64,000 nt of DNA from DATKDF01 sp963752045 (GCA_963752045.1 CAVVWN010000004.1:124001-188000); one strand, 5' to 3'. Positions 8,078-17,425 are shown, counted from the stretch's first letter. Notes: generated by a model not told the origin, from the letters alone. Translations and numbers: made by a program.

Positions 8078-9678
8078 CAGTGGCCTTCCTTGCCGGGCGG
8101 CGGTTGGCTCGTCACCCGGGATGAGGCGTCGAGCCGCTCCCTGATCTTGTACTTCAGGACTTTGCCCGCGGCATTGCGCGGCAGATTGTCGGCGAACTCG
8201 ATGCGCCGTGGCTTCTTGTACGACGCGAGCGCGGCGCGACAGTGCTCGATGAGCGCGTCGGCGGTGACGGCCGAGCCTGGCCGGCGCACGACGACCGCCA
8301 CAACCGATTCGCCCCACGTCGGGTCCGGCACGCCCACGACCGCGGCGTCGGCCACCGCGTCGTGCCGGCGCAGCACGTCTTCCACCTCGCGCGAGTAGAT
8401 GTTCAGGCCGCCGCTCAGAATCATGTCCTTCTTGCGGTCGGACACGTGCAGGTAGCCGTCGTCGTCCAGGTAGCCGAGGTCGCCGGTTCGGAACCAGCCG
8501 TCGTCGAATACGCTCGAATCCACGCTCGATCCGTTCCAGTAGCCGAGCATGACGCCGGCCGTGCCAGGCTCGCCGGTGCGGACGGCGATCTCGCCCGTAC
8601 CGCCGACAGGCATCGTGTGGCCGTCGTCATCGAAGATCCGCAGGTCCACGCCGTCGAGTGGACGCCCGGCGGCCGTCGGGTGAGTCAACTGATCGGCCGA
8701 CGAGAGCACGGCAATCTGGCCAGACTCGGTGGAGGCAAACAGGCTGACCAGCTCGGCGGTGGGGAAGAGCTCGAAGATGCGCGTCCTCAGCGAGACCGGA
8801 CAACCTTCGGCGGTCGTCAGGATCGTGCGCAGGCTCGAGTGATCGAAGCGTGAGGTCGACGATGCCTGGTCGATCATGCGGATCATCGTGGGCACGAGGC
8901 CGGCGAGCGTGACGCGGTGCCGCTCGACGAGGCGAAGCGCCTCGTCGGGATCGAAGCGCCGCATCAGCACCCCGGGCGCGCCGACACCGACGCTCTGGAC
9001 GAGCCGTGCCCATCCGGCACGATGGGCGAGCGGAGTCGGGTTGAGGAAGACGTCCCGCTCGGAGTATCCGAAGTTACGGACCGAGATCTCGTGGGTGCCC
9101 GACACGACGTTGGCGTGCGTCAGCACGGTACCCTTGGGTGTGCCCGTCGTGCCTGACGTGTAGCAGATTGAGTGCAGATCGAGCGGCTTCAGGTCCACGT
9201 CGGGGCGCGAGTCGTCGGCCGAGGCGACGGCCTCGGCGTAGTCGACCGCCCAGGAAGTGGCCGGACCCGAACTGGCCGTGACGCCCAGCGCCGGGATCTC
9301 GGCGAAGCGCGGAGCTTCACGCAGGCGTCGGCGCACACGATCGACTTCGCCGACGAGCTCCTGTTCGAAGACGAGCGTCATCGGCCGGCCGTGGCCGAGA
9401 ATCGACGCTAGCTCATCGCCGGCGAGCCGGGCGCTCACCGGGACGAGCACGGCGCCAATCTTGCTCGCGCCGAAGAAGACGTCGACCCATTCGGCGCGAT
9501 TGCCGGCATAGAGTGCCACGCGGTCGCCCCGCCGAACGCCGAGCGACTCGAGAAACCGGGCAGCCCGGTTGGAGCGGCGGTCGAGGTCTCGAAACGAGAA
9601 CGACTGGCCGCCGAAGACGAGCGCGATGCGGTCGCCGGCGGTGTCGGCGTGCCGTTCGAGCAAGCCGGCGGTCGTCAT
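8077..9678 (-). CDS. Class I adenylate-forming acyl-CoA ligase (4-coumarate/cinnamate:CoA ligase-like)
   Basis: 533 aa with the ANL superfamily motifs in order: A3 ICYTSGTTGTPKGTVLTH near residue 170, A5 region FASTESG, A7 WFRTGDLGYLDDDGY, hinge DRKKDMI, and the C-terminal catalytic lysine in NLPRNAAGKVLKYK. It adenylates a carboxylate and transfers it to CoA. The ATG-TGA overlap with the ammonia-lyase suggests its substrate is the lyase product, i.e. cinnamate or coumarate (inference). A fatty or other aryl acid is the alternative. Confidence 0.85.
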   Translation of the reverse strand: MTTAGLLERHADTAGDRIALVFGGQSFSFRDLDRRSNRAARFLESLGVRRGDRVALYAGNRAEWVDVFFGASKIGAVLVPVSARLAGDELASILGHGRPMTLVFEQELVGEVDRVRRRLREAPRFAEIPALGVTASSGPATSWAVDYAEAVASADDSRPDVDLKPLDLHSICYTSGTTGTPKGTVLTHANVVSGTHEISVRNFGYSERDVFLNPTPLAHRAGWARLVQSVGVGAPGVLMRRFDPDEALRLVERHRVTLAGLVPTMIRMIDQASSTSRFDHSSLRTILTTAEGCPVSLRTRIFELFPTAELVSLFASTESGQIAVLSSADQLTHPTAAGRPLDGVDLRIFDDDGHTMPVGGTGEIAVRTGEPGTAGVMLGYWNGSSVDSSVFDDGWFRTGDLGYLDDDGYLHVSDRKKDMILSGGLNIYSREVEDVLRRHDAVADAAVVGVPDPTWGESVVAVVVRRPGSAVTADALIEHCRAALASYKKPRRIEFADNLPRNAAGKVLKYKIRERLDASSRVTSQPPPGKEGH

Positions 9679-9703
9679 GGATGGCAGCCTACCTCAAACA
9701 CAC

Positions 9704-9709
9704 TACAAT
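9704..9709 (+). promoter_or_regulatory. TACAAT -10 box directly before the TPR-like gene
   Basis: TACAAT ends 7 nt before the GTG start at 9717. This repeats the leaderless pattern seen at several genes in the window. No clear -35 is visible. Confidence 0.5.
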
Positions 9710-9716
9710 CGCCGAT

Positions 9717-10229
9717 GTGACGCGCGACGTGCCGACCCCGTGGATTCGCGCGCTTGGCCTCGCCGGCTCCGTCATCCTTGCCGCCTTCACGCTGTGGCTC
9801 TACGCCACGGCGCCCCGGACGATGGCCGAGGTCACCGGAGGGCTGGCCTCGACGGCCGGGCTGTACCGCGTCGATCAGGCGGCGTTCGCTGAGGGTCTCC
9901 GCTTCTTCCGCGCCGACCAGTTCGAGGAAGCGCGGCTCGTCTTCGAGCGCATCGACGCCGCGCGGCGCGATCCCGTCGTGCAGTTCTACGTTGCCTACAG
10001 CCACTACCGGCAGGGCTGGGGCCGGTTGGCGAACGACGACGAGCAGTTCACGCTGGGGCTGGCGGCGCTCGATCGGGCCGAGGAAATCGCGCCGGGCGGC
10101 CGCGTGGTGGTCGACGACGCGGACCTCGGCGCACCGACGTCGGACGAGCTGCGGATTGAGTTTCTGGAAGGGCTGCGGACGGATCTGTCGGACTTCAATC
10201 CGATGAACGCCGTGAGGACGCGCAAGTGA
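9717..10229 (+). CDS. Membrane-anchored TPR-like protein of unknown function
   Basis: 170 aa from GTG 9717. A single N-terminal membrane segment (ALGLAGSVILAAFTLWLYAT) is followed by helical repeats of TPR character: AFAEGLRFFRADQFEEARLVFERI, then DPVVQFYVAYSHYRQGWGRLANDDEQF, then ALDRAEEIAPGGR. The soluble part should face the periplasm. Its stop overlaps the next gene by GTGA, so the two are coupled. No catalytic motif is visible; a scaffold role is a guess. Confidence 0.7.
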   Translation: MTRDVPTPWIRALGLAGSVILAAFTLWLYATAPRTMAEVTGGLASTAGLYRVDQAAFAEGLRFFRADQFEEARLVFERIDAARRDPVVQFYVAYSHYRQGWGRLANDDEQFTLGLAALDRAEEIAPGGRVVVDDADLGAPTSDELRIEFLEGLRTDLSDFNPMNAVRTRK

Positions 10230-10939
10230 ACGCCGCGGCACGCGCCTGGCGAACGGCAGTCGTGCTGCCATGGATGCTGCTCGGCGTGGCGCTCGTCGCA
10301 TCGCTTCGGATCACATTCGAGGGACAGCTGCGCGTGCTGCCGCCGCCGCTCTCGGCGCTGGTGCTCGCGCTCATCGTCATAGCCGTGCTCGTACGGAGCG
10401 GGCAATTGGCGCCGGCGGTCCTCGTTGACCGCCATCAGCCGGTGTTCGGGCGCGCGGCCGGTGTCGTGGTGCTCCTGGCGGTTGGCTGGGCGTCGGCCTG
10501 TGTGATGGCGCTCGTGATTCCGGAGTCTGGCCTGCCGAGACTGGCCGGCCTGATTCTGGTCGGGTCGCTCCTGGCGAACACACTCGCAGCTTCAGGGAGC
10601 CGGCTTGCCGCCATGCGCGCGCTCTTCGTCACCTGCCTCGCCGGTTTCGTCCTCAAGTTCATCGTGCTCGACGCGCTGTTCGAGCCGTCGCGCGGCTTTG
10701 GCGGCCGGTTGGTCACGGCGCTTCTCGAAGGCGTCACGCTCGGCGGGTTCAGCCACGTGCCCTGGGCGCCCATCACGGGGTACCTCGCGTTCGGCACGGT
10801 CATCATGTACTTCGTCGCGCTGCTGCTCCTGCCGCGTGCGGGGGAGATGGGGTTGGCGGCGGGGGTGGCGGCAGGTACGACAGGGTTGGCGGCAGGTACG
10901 ACAGGTACGACAGGTACGAGGAACCTGCAGTCGTTCTAA
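10226..10939 (+). CDS. Polytopic membrane protein of unknown function with repeat-encoded C-terminus
   Basis: 237 aa from GTG 10226, with about six hydrophobic segments (e.g. PWMLLGVALVASL, LSALVLALIVIAVLV, AAGVVVLLAVGWASACVMAL, LFVTCLAGFVLKFIVL, YLAFGTVIMYFVALLLL). I do not recognise the family. The last ~25 residues (Gly-Thr-Thr rich) are encoded by the CAGGTACGA tandem array, so the original C-terminus has probably been replaced or extended by the repeat. It is coupled to the preceding TPR-like gene. Confidence 0.7.
   Translation: MNAAARAWRTAVVLPWMLLGVALVASLRITFEGQLRVLPPPLSALVLALIVIAVLVRSGQLAPAVLVDRHQPVFGRAAGVVVLLAVGWASACVMALVIPESGLPRLAGLILVGSLLANTLAASGSRLAAMRALFVTCLAGFVLKFIVLDALFEPSRGFGGRLVTALLEGVTLGGFSHVPWAPITGYLAFGTVIMYFVALLLLPRAGEMGLAAGVAAGTTGLAAGTTGTTGTRNLQSF
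10872..10929. repeat. Left arm of a 9-bp inverted repeat array (CAGGTACGA)
   Basis: CAGGTACGA occurs at 10872-10880 and three times in tandem at 10893-10919, ending in the 13-bp block CGAGGAACCTGCA (10917-10929). The exact reverse complement of that block starts the right arm at 11450. The arm forms the 3' end of the upstream coding sequence. Confidence 0.85.
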
Positions 10940-11010
10940 CCTTCTCAAGTACGCGGATTCTGCCAGCCAGGCGAGGCTCGTGTCGGCACTTTCACTGCCT
11001 GCGGGGCGGC

Positions 11011-11433
11011 ATGGAAGATGCACTGCCGGTTCTGATGGCGGCACGGCATTTCAGGGAGCTCATCGCCTGGCAGTTGGCTGATGCGTTCAAGCGGGAAGCC
11101 CAGCGAATCGTTCTGGAAAGCCCAGGGGCCCGCGCGGACCTGCGGTATCGCACCCAGCTTCTCGAAGCCGCAGGCGCCGTCAGCAAGGACATCGCCGAAG
11201 GGTTCCTGCGTTATTCAGCCGGCACCTTCGTGCGCTTCCTGGACTACGGCCTCGGATCCCTCGTCGAGGCCGAGACGAGGCTCAAAGACGGCATCGAGCG
11301 CGGCTACTTCACCGAGTCCCGCTGCGAGGACGCCTTCCGCCTCGCGCGACGGTGCCTGACCGCAACGGTCCGCCTCAAGAAGAGCCAGCAACACTACCTC
11401 CAAGCTCACGCACCCTCACGCAGAAGGAACTAA
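11011..11433 (+). CDS. Four-helix-bundle protein (S23/IVP, Avd-like family) inside an inverted-repeat element
   Basis: 140 aa. The signature FRELIAWQLADAFKREAQRI matches the opening helix of the S23 / four-helix-bundle family (often FxxLxVWQ), followed by LRYRTQLLEAAGAVSKDIAEGFLRYSAGTFVRFLDYGLGSLVEAETRL, the typical IAEG...F..FL..A.GSL.E pattern. Members are found inside 23S rRNA intervening sequences and as accessory proteins of diversity-generating retroelements; their molecular role is poorly known and they are basic, nucleic-acid-binding-like. No reverse transcriptase or rRNA is nearby. The gene is enclosed by inverted arrays of the same 9-bp repeat. ATG 11035 is an alternative start. Confidence 0.88.
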   Translation: MEDALPVLMAARHFRELIAWQLADAFKREAQRIVLESPGARADLRYRTQLLEAAGAVSKDIAEGFLRYSAGTFVRFLDYGLGSLVEAETRLKDGIERGYFTESRCEDAFRLARRCLTATVRLKKSQQHYLQAHAPSRRRN

Positions 11434-11449
11434 ACGATGCCGGCCCGAA

Positions 11450-11610
11450 TGCAGGTTCCTCGTACCCGTCGTACCCGTCGTACCCGTCGTACCCGTCGCA
11501 ACCCGTCGTACCCGTCGTACCCGTCGTACCTGTCGTACCTGTCGTACCTGTCGCAACCTGTCGTACCTGTCGCAACCTGTCGCAACCCGTCGCAACCTGT
11601 CGCAACCTGC
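11450..11610. repeat. Right arm of the 9-bp inverted repeat array (TCGTACCTG/TCGTACCCG, with TCGCAACCTG variants)
   Basis: Begins with TGCAGGTTCCTCG (11450-11462), the perfect reverse complement of the left inner block, and runs on as about 16 units of TCGTACCCG, TCGTACCTG or the 10-bp variant TCGCAACCTG. Paired with the left arm it can form a long stem enclosing the four-helix-bundle gene. It is not a CRISPR: there are no unique spacers. Confidence 0.85.
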
Positions 11611-11629
11611 CGTCAACCCCGCCGGCCTG

Positions 11630-11635
11630 TATAAT
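11630..11635 (+). promoter_or_regulatory. TATAAT -10 box of the GH127 gene
   Basis: A perfect TATAAT followed by CCCGGCAACATCCC and ATG at 11650 (14-nt gap). The transcript would start within a few bases of the start codon. The sequence just upstream is the 9-bp array, so any -35 element lies inside the repeat. Confidence 0.6.
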
Positions 11636-11649
11636 CCCGGCAACATCCC

Positions 11650-14600
11650 ATGACTCGCATCACGCTGGCCCTGCTCACCACGGCATCCCTGCTTCTCGTG
11701 GCGTCGGCGCAGTCGCCGCAGGGTGGCGATCAATTCCTCGACGGTATCGGCGAGACGGGGCTCGTGGCCCGTTACGTCCTCGGCGGCAACGTCGAAGACG
11801 CCTCGCGCAACCAGCTGCATGCGGCGCTCAGCGGCAGCGGCGCGGAGTTCGTCGAGGACGCCCAGTTTCGACAGGTGCTCCTGCTGACGGGCGACGGGAG
11901 CCACGTCGTCCTTCCCGGCCGGGCCCTGGAAGCCGAGGACACGATGAGCGTCGTCGGCTGGGTGTATCTGCCGACGGGCGCCTCGGGTCCGGTCTTCGAC
12001 TTCGGCCGCGACGCCGCGAACCGGCTGTCGGCGTTTGCGAGCCGCTCCGGGCTGCGCGCGACGATCGTGGCCGACGGCCAGGTGCGCGGCGCGATCTCCT
12101 CCGGCGCGGTGCCCGAGAACCAGTGGGTGCACTTCGGCGTCGTGCTGGATTCGGCGAGCCAGGTCATGACGCTGTACGTCGATGGCGCGCGCGCTGGTCA
12201 GGCCACCGGCGTGGCCGCGCGCGCGGCCGACATCGGCGCGACGTCGGCATCCGCCAACCGGCTGTTCCTCGGTCGCTCCCTGGAGGACGGCATCCCGTCG
12301 CTCCACGCCCGGCTGCGAGACGTGCGCATCTATCGCGTCGCCCTCGCCGACGAGCAGGCCGCCACGATCCGCGCCAATGCGCTTTCGGTCGGGCAGACGG
12401 CGCGCGCGCGGGGGCGCGGTGCGCGGCCCGTGATCTCGACCGCCAACATCCCGGACGAATGGGCGCTCGCCGCGCGGTTGTCGCACGTGCCCGACATCAC
12501 GGTGGAGACGATCGTCGGGACGCTGCCGCGGCTGCCGCCGACCGTGCGTCCCGTCTACCGCGACAACGCCCGGGGACCCGACGTGCGCGTGCTCTGGCCG
12601 GCGCCCACGGACACGACGGCCGTCCTCAGGCCGGGCACCTACACGGTGACCGGCCGGATCGCCGGCACCACGCTCACGCCGAAGGCCACGGTCATCGTCA
12701 AGGTGCCGATCGGGACGATGACGCCGCCGAGCCGGCTCGCCGAGCCGTTCCTTCTGAGCGATGTCGTACTCGATCGGGACGCGCAGCGGACGCGAGACGC
12801 CGTTCATCGCGCAACCGCGACAAGTTCATCCGCGGCCTCGCCGCGACCAACCCCGACAGCTTCCTCTACAACTTCCGGGACGCGTTCGGCCAGCCGCAGC
12901 CGGCCGGCGCCGCACAGCTCGAAGGATGGGACAACCAGACGACGAGGCTGCGCGGGCACGCGAGCGGCCACTACCTGAGCGGCCATCGCGCAGGCGTATG
13001 CGGGCACGACCTACGACGAGGCGCTGCGCGCGACCTTTCTCCAGAAGATGAACTACCTCGTCGACACGCTGTACGACCTCTCGCAGAAGTCCGGCCGCCC
13101 GGAGCGAGCAGGGCGAGCCGTCGGTCGCCAACCCGACTGCGGTGCCGCCCGGCCCGGGCCGCGAGGGGTACGACTCGAATCTGCGCGCCGGCGCCATCCG
13201 CACCGACTACTGGAACTGGGGCGTCGGCTTCATCAGCGCGTATCCGCCCGACCAGTTCATCATGCTCGAGCACGGCGCCACGTACGGCACGCGCGACTCC
13301 CAGATCTGGGCGCCGTACTACACGCTGCACAAGATCCTCGCGGGCCTGCTCGACTGCTACGAGGTCGGCGGCAACCCGAAGGCGCTCGAGATCGCCCAGG
13401 GCATGGGCGCCTGGGTGCACGCACGGCTCTCGGCGGTGCCGCCCGAGACGCGCACCAGCATGTGGAACCGCTACATCGCCGGCGAGTACGGCGGCATGAA
13501 CGAGGTGATGGCGCGGCTGTTCCGGCTCACCGGCGACCGGCCGTTCCTCGAGACCGCGACGCTGTTCGACAACACGGCGTTCTTCTTCGGCAACTGCGGC
13601 GCACGAGGACGGCCTCGCAAGGAACGTCGACACGGTGCGCGGCAGGCACGCCAACCAGCACATCCCGCAGATCACCGGCGCGCTCGAGACGTTCCGCGAG
13701 ACGAACGAGCTGCCGTACTACCTCATCGCCAGCAACTTCTGGGAGATCGTCAACGGCGGCTACATGTACAGCATCGGCGGCGTGGCCGGCGCGAAGACTC
13801 CGAACAACGCCGAGTGTTTCCCGGCCCAGCCCGACACGCTCTGGCAGAACGGCTTCGCCGACGGCGGGCAGAACGAGACCTGCGCCACCTACAACCTGCT
13901 GAAGCTCGACCGCCAGCTCTTCATGTTCGACCAGACCGCGAAGTACATGGATCACTACGAGCAGGCGCTCTACAACCACATCCTCGCGTCGGTCGCCGAG
14001 GACGACCCCGGCAACACGTACCACGTGCCGCTCAACCCCGGGGCGCAGAAGCGGTTCGGCAACGCGGACATGAGCGGGCTTCACCTGCTGCAACGGCACG
14101 GCGCTCGAGAGCAACACCAAGCTGCAGGACTCGATCTACTTCAGGAGCGCCGACCATCAGACGCTCTACGTCAACCTGTTCGTGCCGTCCACGCTGACCT
14201 GGAGCGAGCGCAATCTCGCCATCCGGCAGGTCACCGACTTCCCCTACGCCGACACGACCCGGCTCATCGTCGAGGGCGAGGGAGATTTCGATCTGAAGGT
14301 GCGCGTGCCGCGATGGGCCACGCGCGGTTTCGAGGTGACGGTCAACGGTCGCCCCCGCACGGTCGAGGCCGAGCCGGGCAGCTACGTGTCACTCGGAGGG
14401 ACGTGGCGCGCGAATGACACGATCGAGATCCGCATGCCGTTCGGGTTCTCCCTGGATCCCGTGATGGATCAGCCGAACGTCGCCAGCCTCTTCTACGGGC
14501 CCGTCCTGCTGGCGGCGGAGGAAACCGGACCGCGGACCGACTGGCGCCCGGTGATTCTCGACGCCGACGACATCGGCCGGTCGATCCAGGGCGATCCCGC

Positions 14601-14694
14601 GACGCTGCGGTTCAGCATCGACGGCGCGCCGTTCAAGCCGTTCTTCGAGTCCTACGGCCGCCACTCGGTCTACCTGCACGTCACGCTGCGGTAA
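11650..14694 (+). CDS. Secreted LamG + GH127-type beta-L-arabinofuranosidase, six +1 frame breaks
   Basis: N-terminal signal peptide (ITLALLTTASLLLVASA), a LamG/concanavalin-like domain at about residues 30-250 (FVGWVYLPTG-type strands, LHARLRDVRIYRVALADEQ), an Ig-like linker (LRPGTYTVTGRIAGT), then a DUF1680/GH127 catalytic domain. The zinc/cysteine site is recognisable: NETCATYNLLKL and FTCCNGTALES correspond to the Glu and three Cys of HypBA1. Frames rise by +1 near 12790, 12820, 12985, 13107, 13600 and 14085; removing six bases gives an open 1012-aa protein. All intervening segments match the family, so assembly insertions are likely. Expected role: releasing L-arabinofuranose from plant polymers outside the cytoplasm. 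Confidence 0.85.
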
Positions 14695-14732
14695 CGACGA
14701 ACGATCCGGACGTCGGCCCGCCCGCAGCCCGC

Positions 14733-17372
14733 CTAGTCGAGCAACGGGTCTTTGAACAAAGGCTGCTCGCCGAGCGAGATGACGAAGCCGTACGTCGCCA
14801 CACCTGCGAAGATCAGCATCGTCACGACCGACCACGGGAAGTACCAGGACGACGTGTCGAGCGTGAGGGGAAAGCTGCCCCACGATGAGAACACGACCAC
14901 GGTCAACATGGCGAAGAGGCCGAAGCGGGTGAGCACGAACAGGCCGATGCCGAGCGTCGCTGCCCTGACGGCCACGTCAGGCCAAGGAGCGCCCAGGAGG
15001 AGGAGCGACCCGGGAATGATCGTCATCAGTGCAGCGGCTGCAAGCCACGCCCGCCGGAACAGGACACGCAGCAGCATGAAGCCGAGCAGAAGGGCAACCG
15101 GCACGAACAGGGAGCTCTGCATCACCAGGAAGAAAAGCGCCAGGAAGTGCTCGAGACCACCCACGCTGTCGAGGCCGTAGGCGGCCGGCACCGGCGGCGG
15201 CTCCCCGACCCATCTGGCCGCCTCGGGCAGTAACCAGGCGACCGACAGCGCGACGCCGGCGAGAGCTCCGACGAGCAGATGACGACCGACGAGCGGATCG
15301 CGCAATCGGCCTTCGAGCATGCGTTGCCAGGCGATCAGCGCGTGTGGCCAGAGCCGGCGGACGTACGGCTCGATGGTCATGTAGCCCAGCCAGATCAGGA
15401 TGGCCAAAAGCGCCTGTATGGCCAGGTTGCCGTAGAACACTTCGAGGAAGGCCTCGACCGAGGTCGTCGTAGTCATCAGGTCGGCGACGGTACCGAGGGC
15501 GGCGAACACGATTACGAGCCGAATCGCGCCGGCGGAATTGCTGCGTCCGAGACGGGTATTCCGTCGCGCCAGCAGCGCCGAGCCGACCATCAGCGTCAGT
15601 CCGAAGACAAACACTATGGAGGTGCCCAGAAGCTCGGTCGCCGACCTCGGCTCGGCTGCGTCTGGCTGTCTCGACGGTCTGATGATCTCGAACCAGACCG
15701 GTTTGCCGCGAAAGGACGCCGCCTCGACTCGAAGGCCATCCCGCACCCAGGCCTGCCGCAGGTCGCTCGGGACGTTGGGCGGCGTCCAGAGCGGCGTCGC
15801 CGGTTCGAATTCGGATGGATCCAGCCCGGCCAGGTCGAAGAGCGCATTCCAGTCGGGATCTGAGTCAGCGTCCGCGACGGTCTGTTCGGGCGGCACGGTC
15901 TGGAACAAGAAGAGACGTCCGTCCGGACCGAGCCGGACGAACGACATGCCCGCCACCGTCATGGGCGGGTCGAACGATCCGGTTCGGCCCGTGCCACTGA
16001 GTGGCACGAGCGCCACCGGGCTTTCCCGGTACCAGAAGTACACAACCGGCGGTACAGCCGTCGCGAGCTGTCTCCAGCGATCGGGTGAATCGTCCTCGCG
16101 TGCGATCTGCCGGGTCTCCAGGTCGCTGTAGCCGAAACCGAGCGCCACATCGACGGGCGCCGCCTCGTATCCGATCCTGGCGATCGACGCGCGCGCTGCC
16201 GACCGAAGCTCAGTCGGAGACATCGGCAGCGGGACGTAGCTGAACATCGAGAACGACGAGTAGCCAATCCAGACGGTAGCCAGCCCGACGAAGACTGCCG
16301 CTAGACACGCCGCCGCGACGGCCGGCCGCAGCGCGCCGCTTCCGCCAGCGCGCGCCACCATCTCCGGCGACGGCGTCTCGCCGGCGGCTTGCGCCATGGC
16401 CAGCGGGTCGCCGCCTGGAAGCGCGGCGGCAAGCTCGGCGGCTGATGCGGGCCGGCGTGCCGGATCGGGATCGAGGCACCGCAGAATGGCACGCTCGACG
16501 ACCGGGTCGAGCCCCGTCACGTGCGCCGACGGGCTCGTTGGCGCCGATCGCTGGAGCTGGAGGAGCTCGTTGACCTGCGCGGCTTCGTACGCGCGCTTGC
16601 CGGTGAACAACTCGTACAGCACGAGGCCGAGCGCGTAGATGTCGGTCTGTGTGGTCAGCTCGCCGCCCGACAACTGCTCGGGCGCCATGTACTGCGGCGT
16701 GCCGGCACGCGCCTCCGCGCCGCTGATGCCTTCGGTCGCGCCGGCCAGGCCGAAGTCCGTGATGCGAGCTCGACCTCGACCGTCGAGCATCACGTTCGCC
16801 GGTTTGAGGTCGCGGTGGAGCACGCCTTCGGCGTGCGCGGCTTCGAGGCCTGCGCAAAGCTGGCGAGCGATCTCCACGGCCTTGTCCTCGGGCAGCCGTC
16901 CAATCCGTCTGAGGAGCGACGCCAGGTCTTCGCCGTCGACGTACTCCATCGAGAGAAAGTGACGGCCGTCCGCCTCCGCGATGTCGTGCACGCGGCAGAC
17001 GTTCGGATGCGTGACGCGCAGCGACAGCCGCACTTCGTTGAGGAAGCGGTCGAGCCGCTGCGGTTCGGCCTCGACGTCCTTCGGCAGGAACTTCAGGGCG
17101 ACGGGCTGACCGAGCTTCAGGTCGTCGGCCCGGTAGACCTCGCCCATGCCGCCACGACCGAGCAGGCCGATCATCCGGTAACGTCCGGCCAGGATCGCGC
17201 CCGGGAGGTACCGTCCGCCATCACTCGGCGATGAACCGGCTGGTGGGAGCTGGCCGCCCGGGGGCGCCGGACTCGTCATCGTCTCCGGCGACGAGTGCAG
17301 GGGCGCTCCGCAGTGGCTGCAGAACCGCTGACTGGCTTCCGACGGCCGACCACACGCTGGGCAGGATGCCAC
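14733..17372 (-). CDS. Zinc-ribbon Ser/Thr kinase with polytopic membrane C-terminus
   Basis: About 879 aa. A double-Cys zinc ribbon (CPACGR...FCSHCGAPL) opens the protein, then a kinase domain at roughly residues 65-320 with LLGRGGMGEVYRADD, VALKFLP, LHRDLKPANVMLD, ITDFGLAG and GTPQYMAPEQ. One helix follows (LAAVFVGLATVWIGY), then a 270-aa extracytoplasmic region, then about seven helices to the C-terminus. No beta-propeller is present, unlike the sister kinases. Start chosen at GTG 17372 because TATACT lies just 6 nt upstream; TTG 17387 would run through that box. Ligand and targets are unknown. Confidence 0.88.
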   Translation of the reverse strand: MASCPACGRPSEASQRFCSHCGAPLHSSPETMTSPAPPGGQLPPAGSSPSDGGRYLPGAILAGRYRMIGLLGRGGMGEVYRADDLKLGQPVALKFLPKDVEAEPQRLDRFLNEVRLSLRVTHPNVCRVHDIAEADGRHFLSMEYVDGEDLASLLRRIGRLPEDKAVEIARQLCAGLEAAHAEGVLHRDLKPANVMLDGRGRARITDFGLAGATEGISGAEARAGTPQYMAPEQLSGGELTTQTDIYALGLVLYELFTGKRAYEAAQVNELLQLQRSAPTSPSAHVTGLDPVVERAILRCLDPDPARRPASAAELAAALPGGDPLAMAQAAGETPSPEMVARAGGSGALRPAVAAACLAAVFVGLATVWIGYSSFSMFSYVPLPMSPTELRSAARASIARIGYEAAPVDVALGFGYSDLETRQIAREDDSPDRWRQLATAVPPVVYFWYRESPVALVPLSGTGRTGSFDPPMTVAGMSFVRLGPDGRLFLFQTVPPEQTVADADSDPDWNALFDLAGLDPSEFEPATPLWTPPNVPSDLRQAWVRDGLRVEAASFRGKPVWFEIIRPSRQPDAAEPRSATELLGTSIVFVFGLTLMVGSALLARRNTRLGRSNSAGAIRLVIVFAALGTVADLMTTTTSVEAFLEVFYGNLAIQALLAILIWLGYMTIEPYVRRLWPHALIAWQRMLEGRLRDPLVGRHLLVGALAGVALSVAWLLPEAARWVGEPPPVPAAYGLDSVGGLEHFLALFFLVMQSSLFVPVALLLGFMLLRVLFRRAWLAAAALMTIIPGSLLLLGAPWPDVAVRAATLGIGLFVLTRFGLFAMLTVVVFSSWGSFPLTLDTSSWYFPWSVVTMLIFAGVATYGFVISLGEQPLFKDPLLD

Positions 17373-17378
17373 CGCGGG

Positions 17379-17384
17379 AGTATA
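17379..17384 (-). promoter_or_regulatory. TATACT -10 box before the zinc-ribbon kinase
   Basis: Minus-strand TATACT followed by 6 nt (CCCGCG) and GTG 17372. Another instance of the leaderless promoter layout. Confidence 0.5.
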
Positions 17385-17419
17385 CAAGGGCCGTTCGTCA
17401 CCGGTCCGATTCGGCCCGG

Positions 17420-17425
17420 TATAAT
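17420..17425 (+). promoter_or_regulatory. Orphan TATAATCCC promoter element
   Basis: Plus-strand TATAATCCCGGCACC resembles the -10 regions of genes at 11650 and 25203, but points into the antisense side of the HVO_A0114 gene rather than at an adjacent start. A kinase fragment in the same orientation lies 470 bp further on. It may be the promoter left behind when that kinase was broken. Confidence 0.45.

Noticed and set aside
11011..11433. Diversity-generating retroelement accessory gene (avd)
   Set aside because: The protein family fits, but no reverse transcriptase, template repeat or variable repeat is found in the window.
11450..11610. Tandem array resembling a CRISPR
   Set aside because: Units are 9-10 bp, contiguous and without unique spacers, and there are no cas genes.
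12780..14100. Programmed +1 frameshifting in the GH127 gene
   Set aside because: Six sites without a common slippery sequence, and the same break type in six unrelated genes, fit assembly insertions better.
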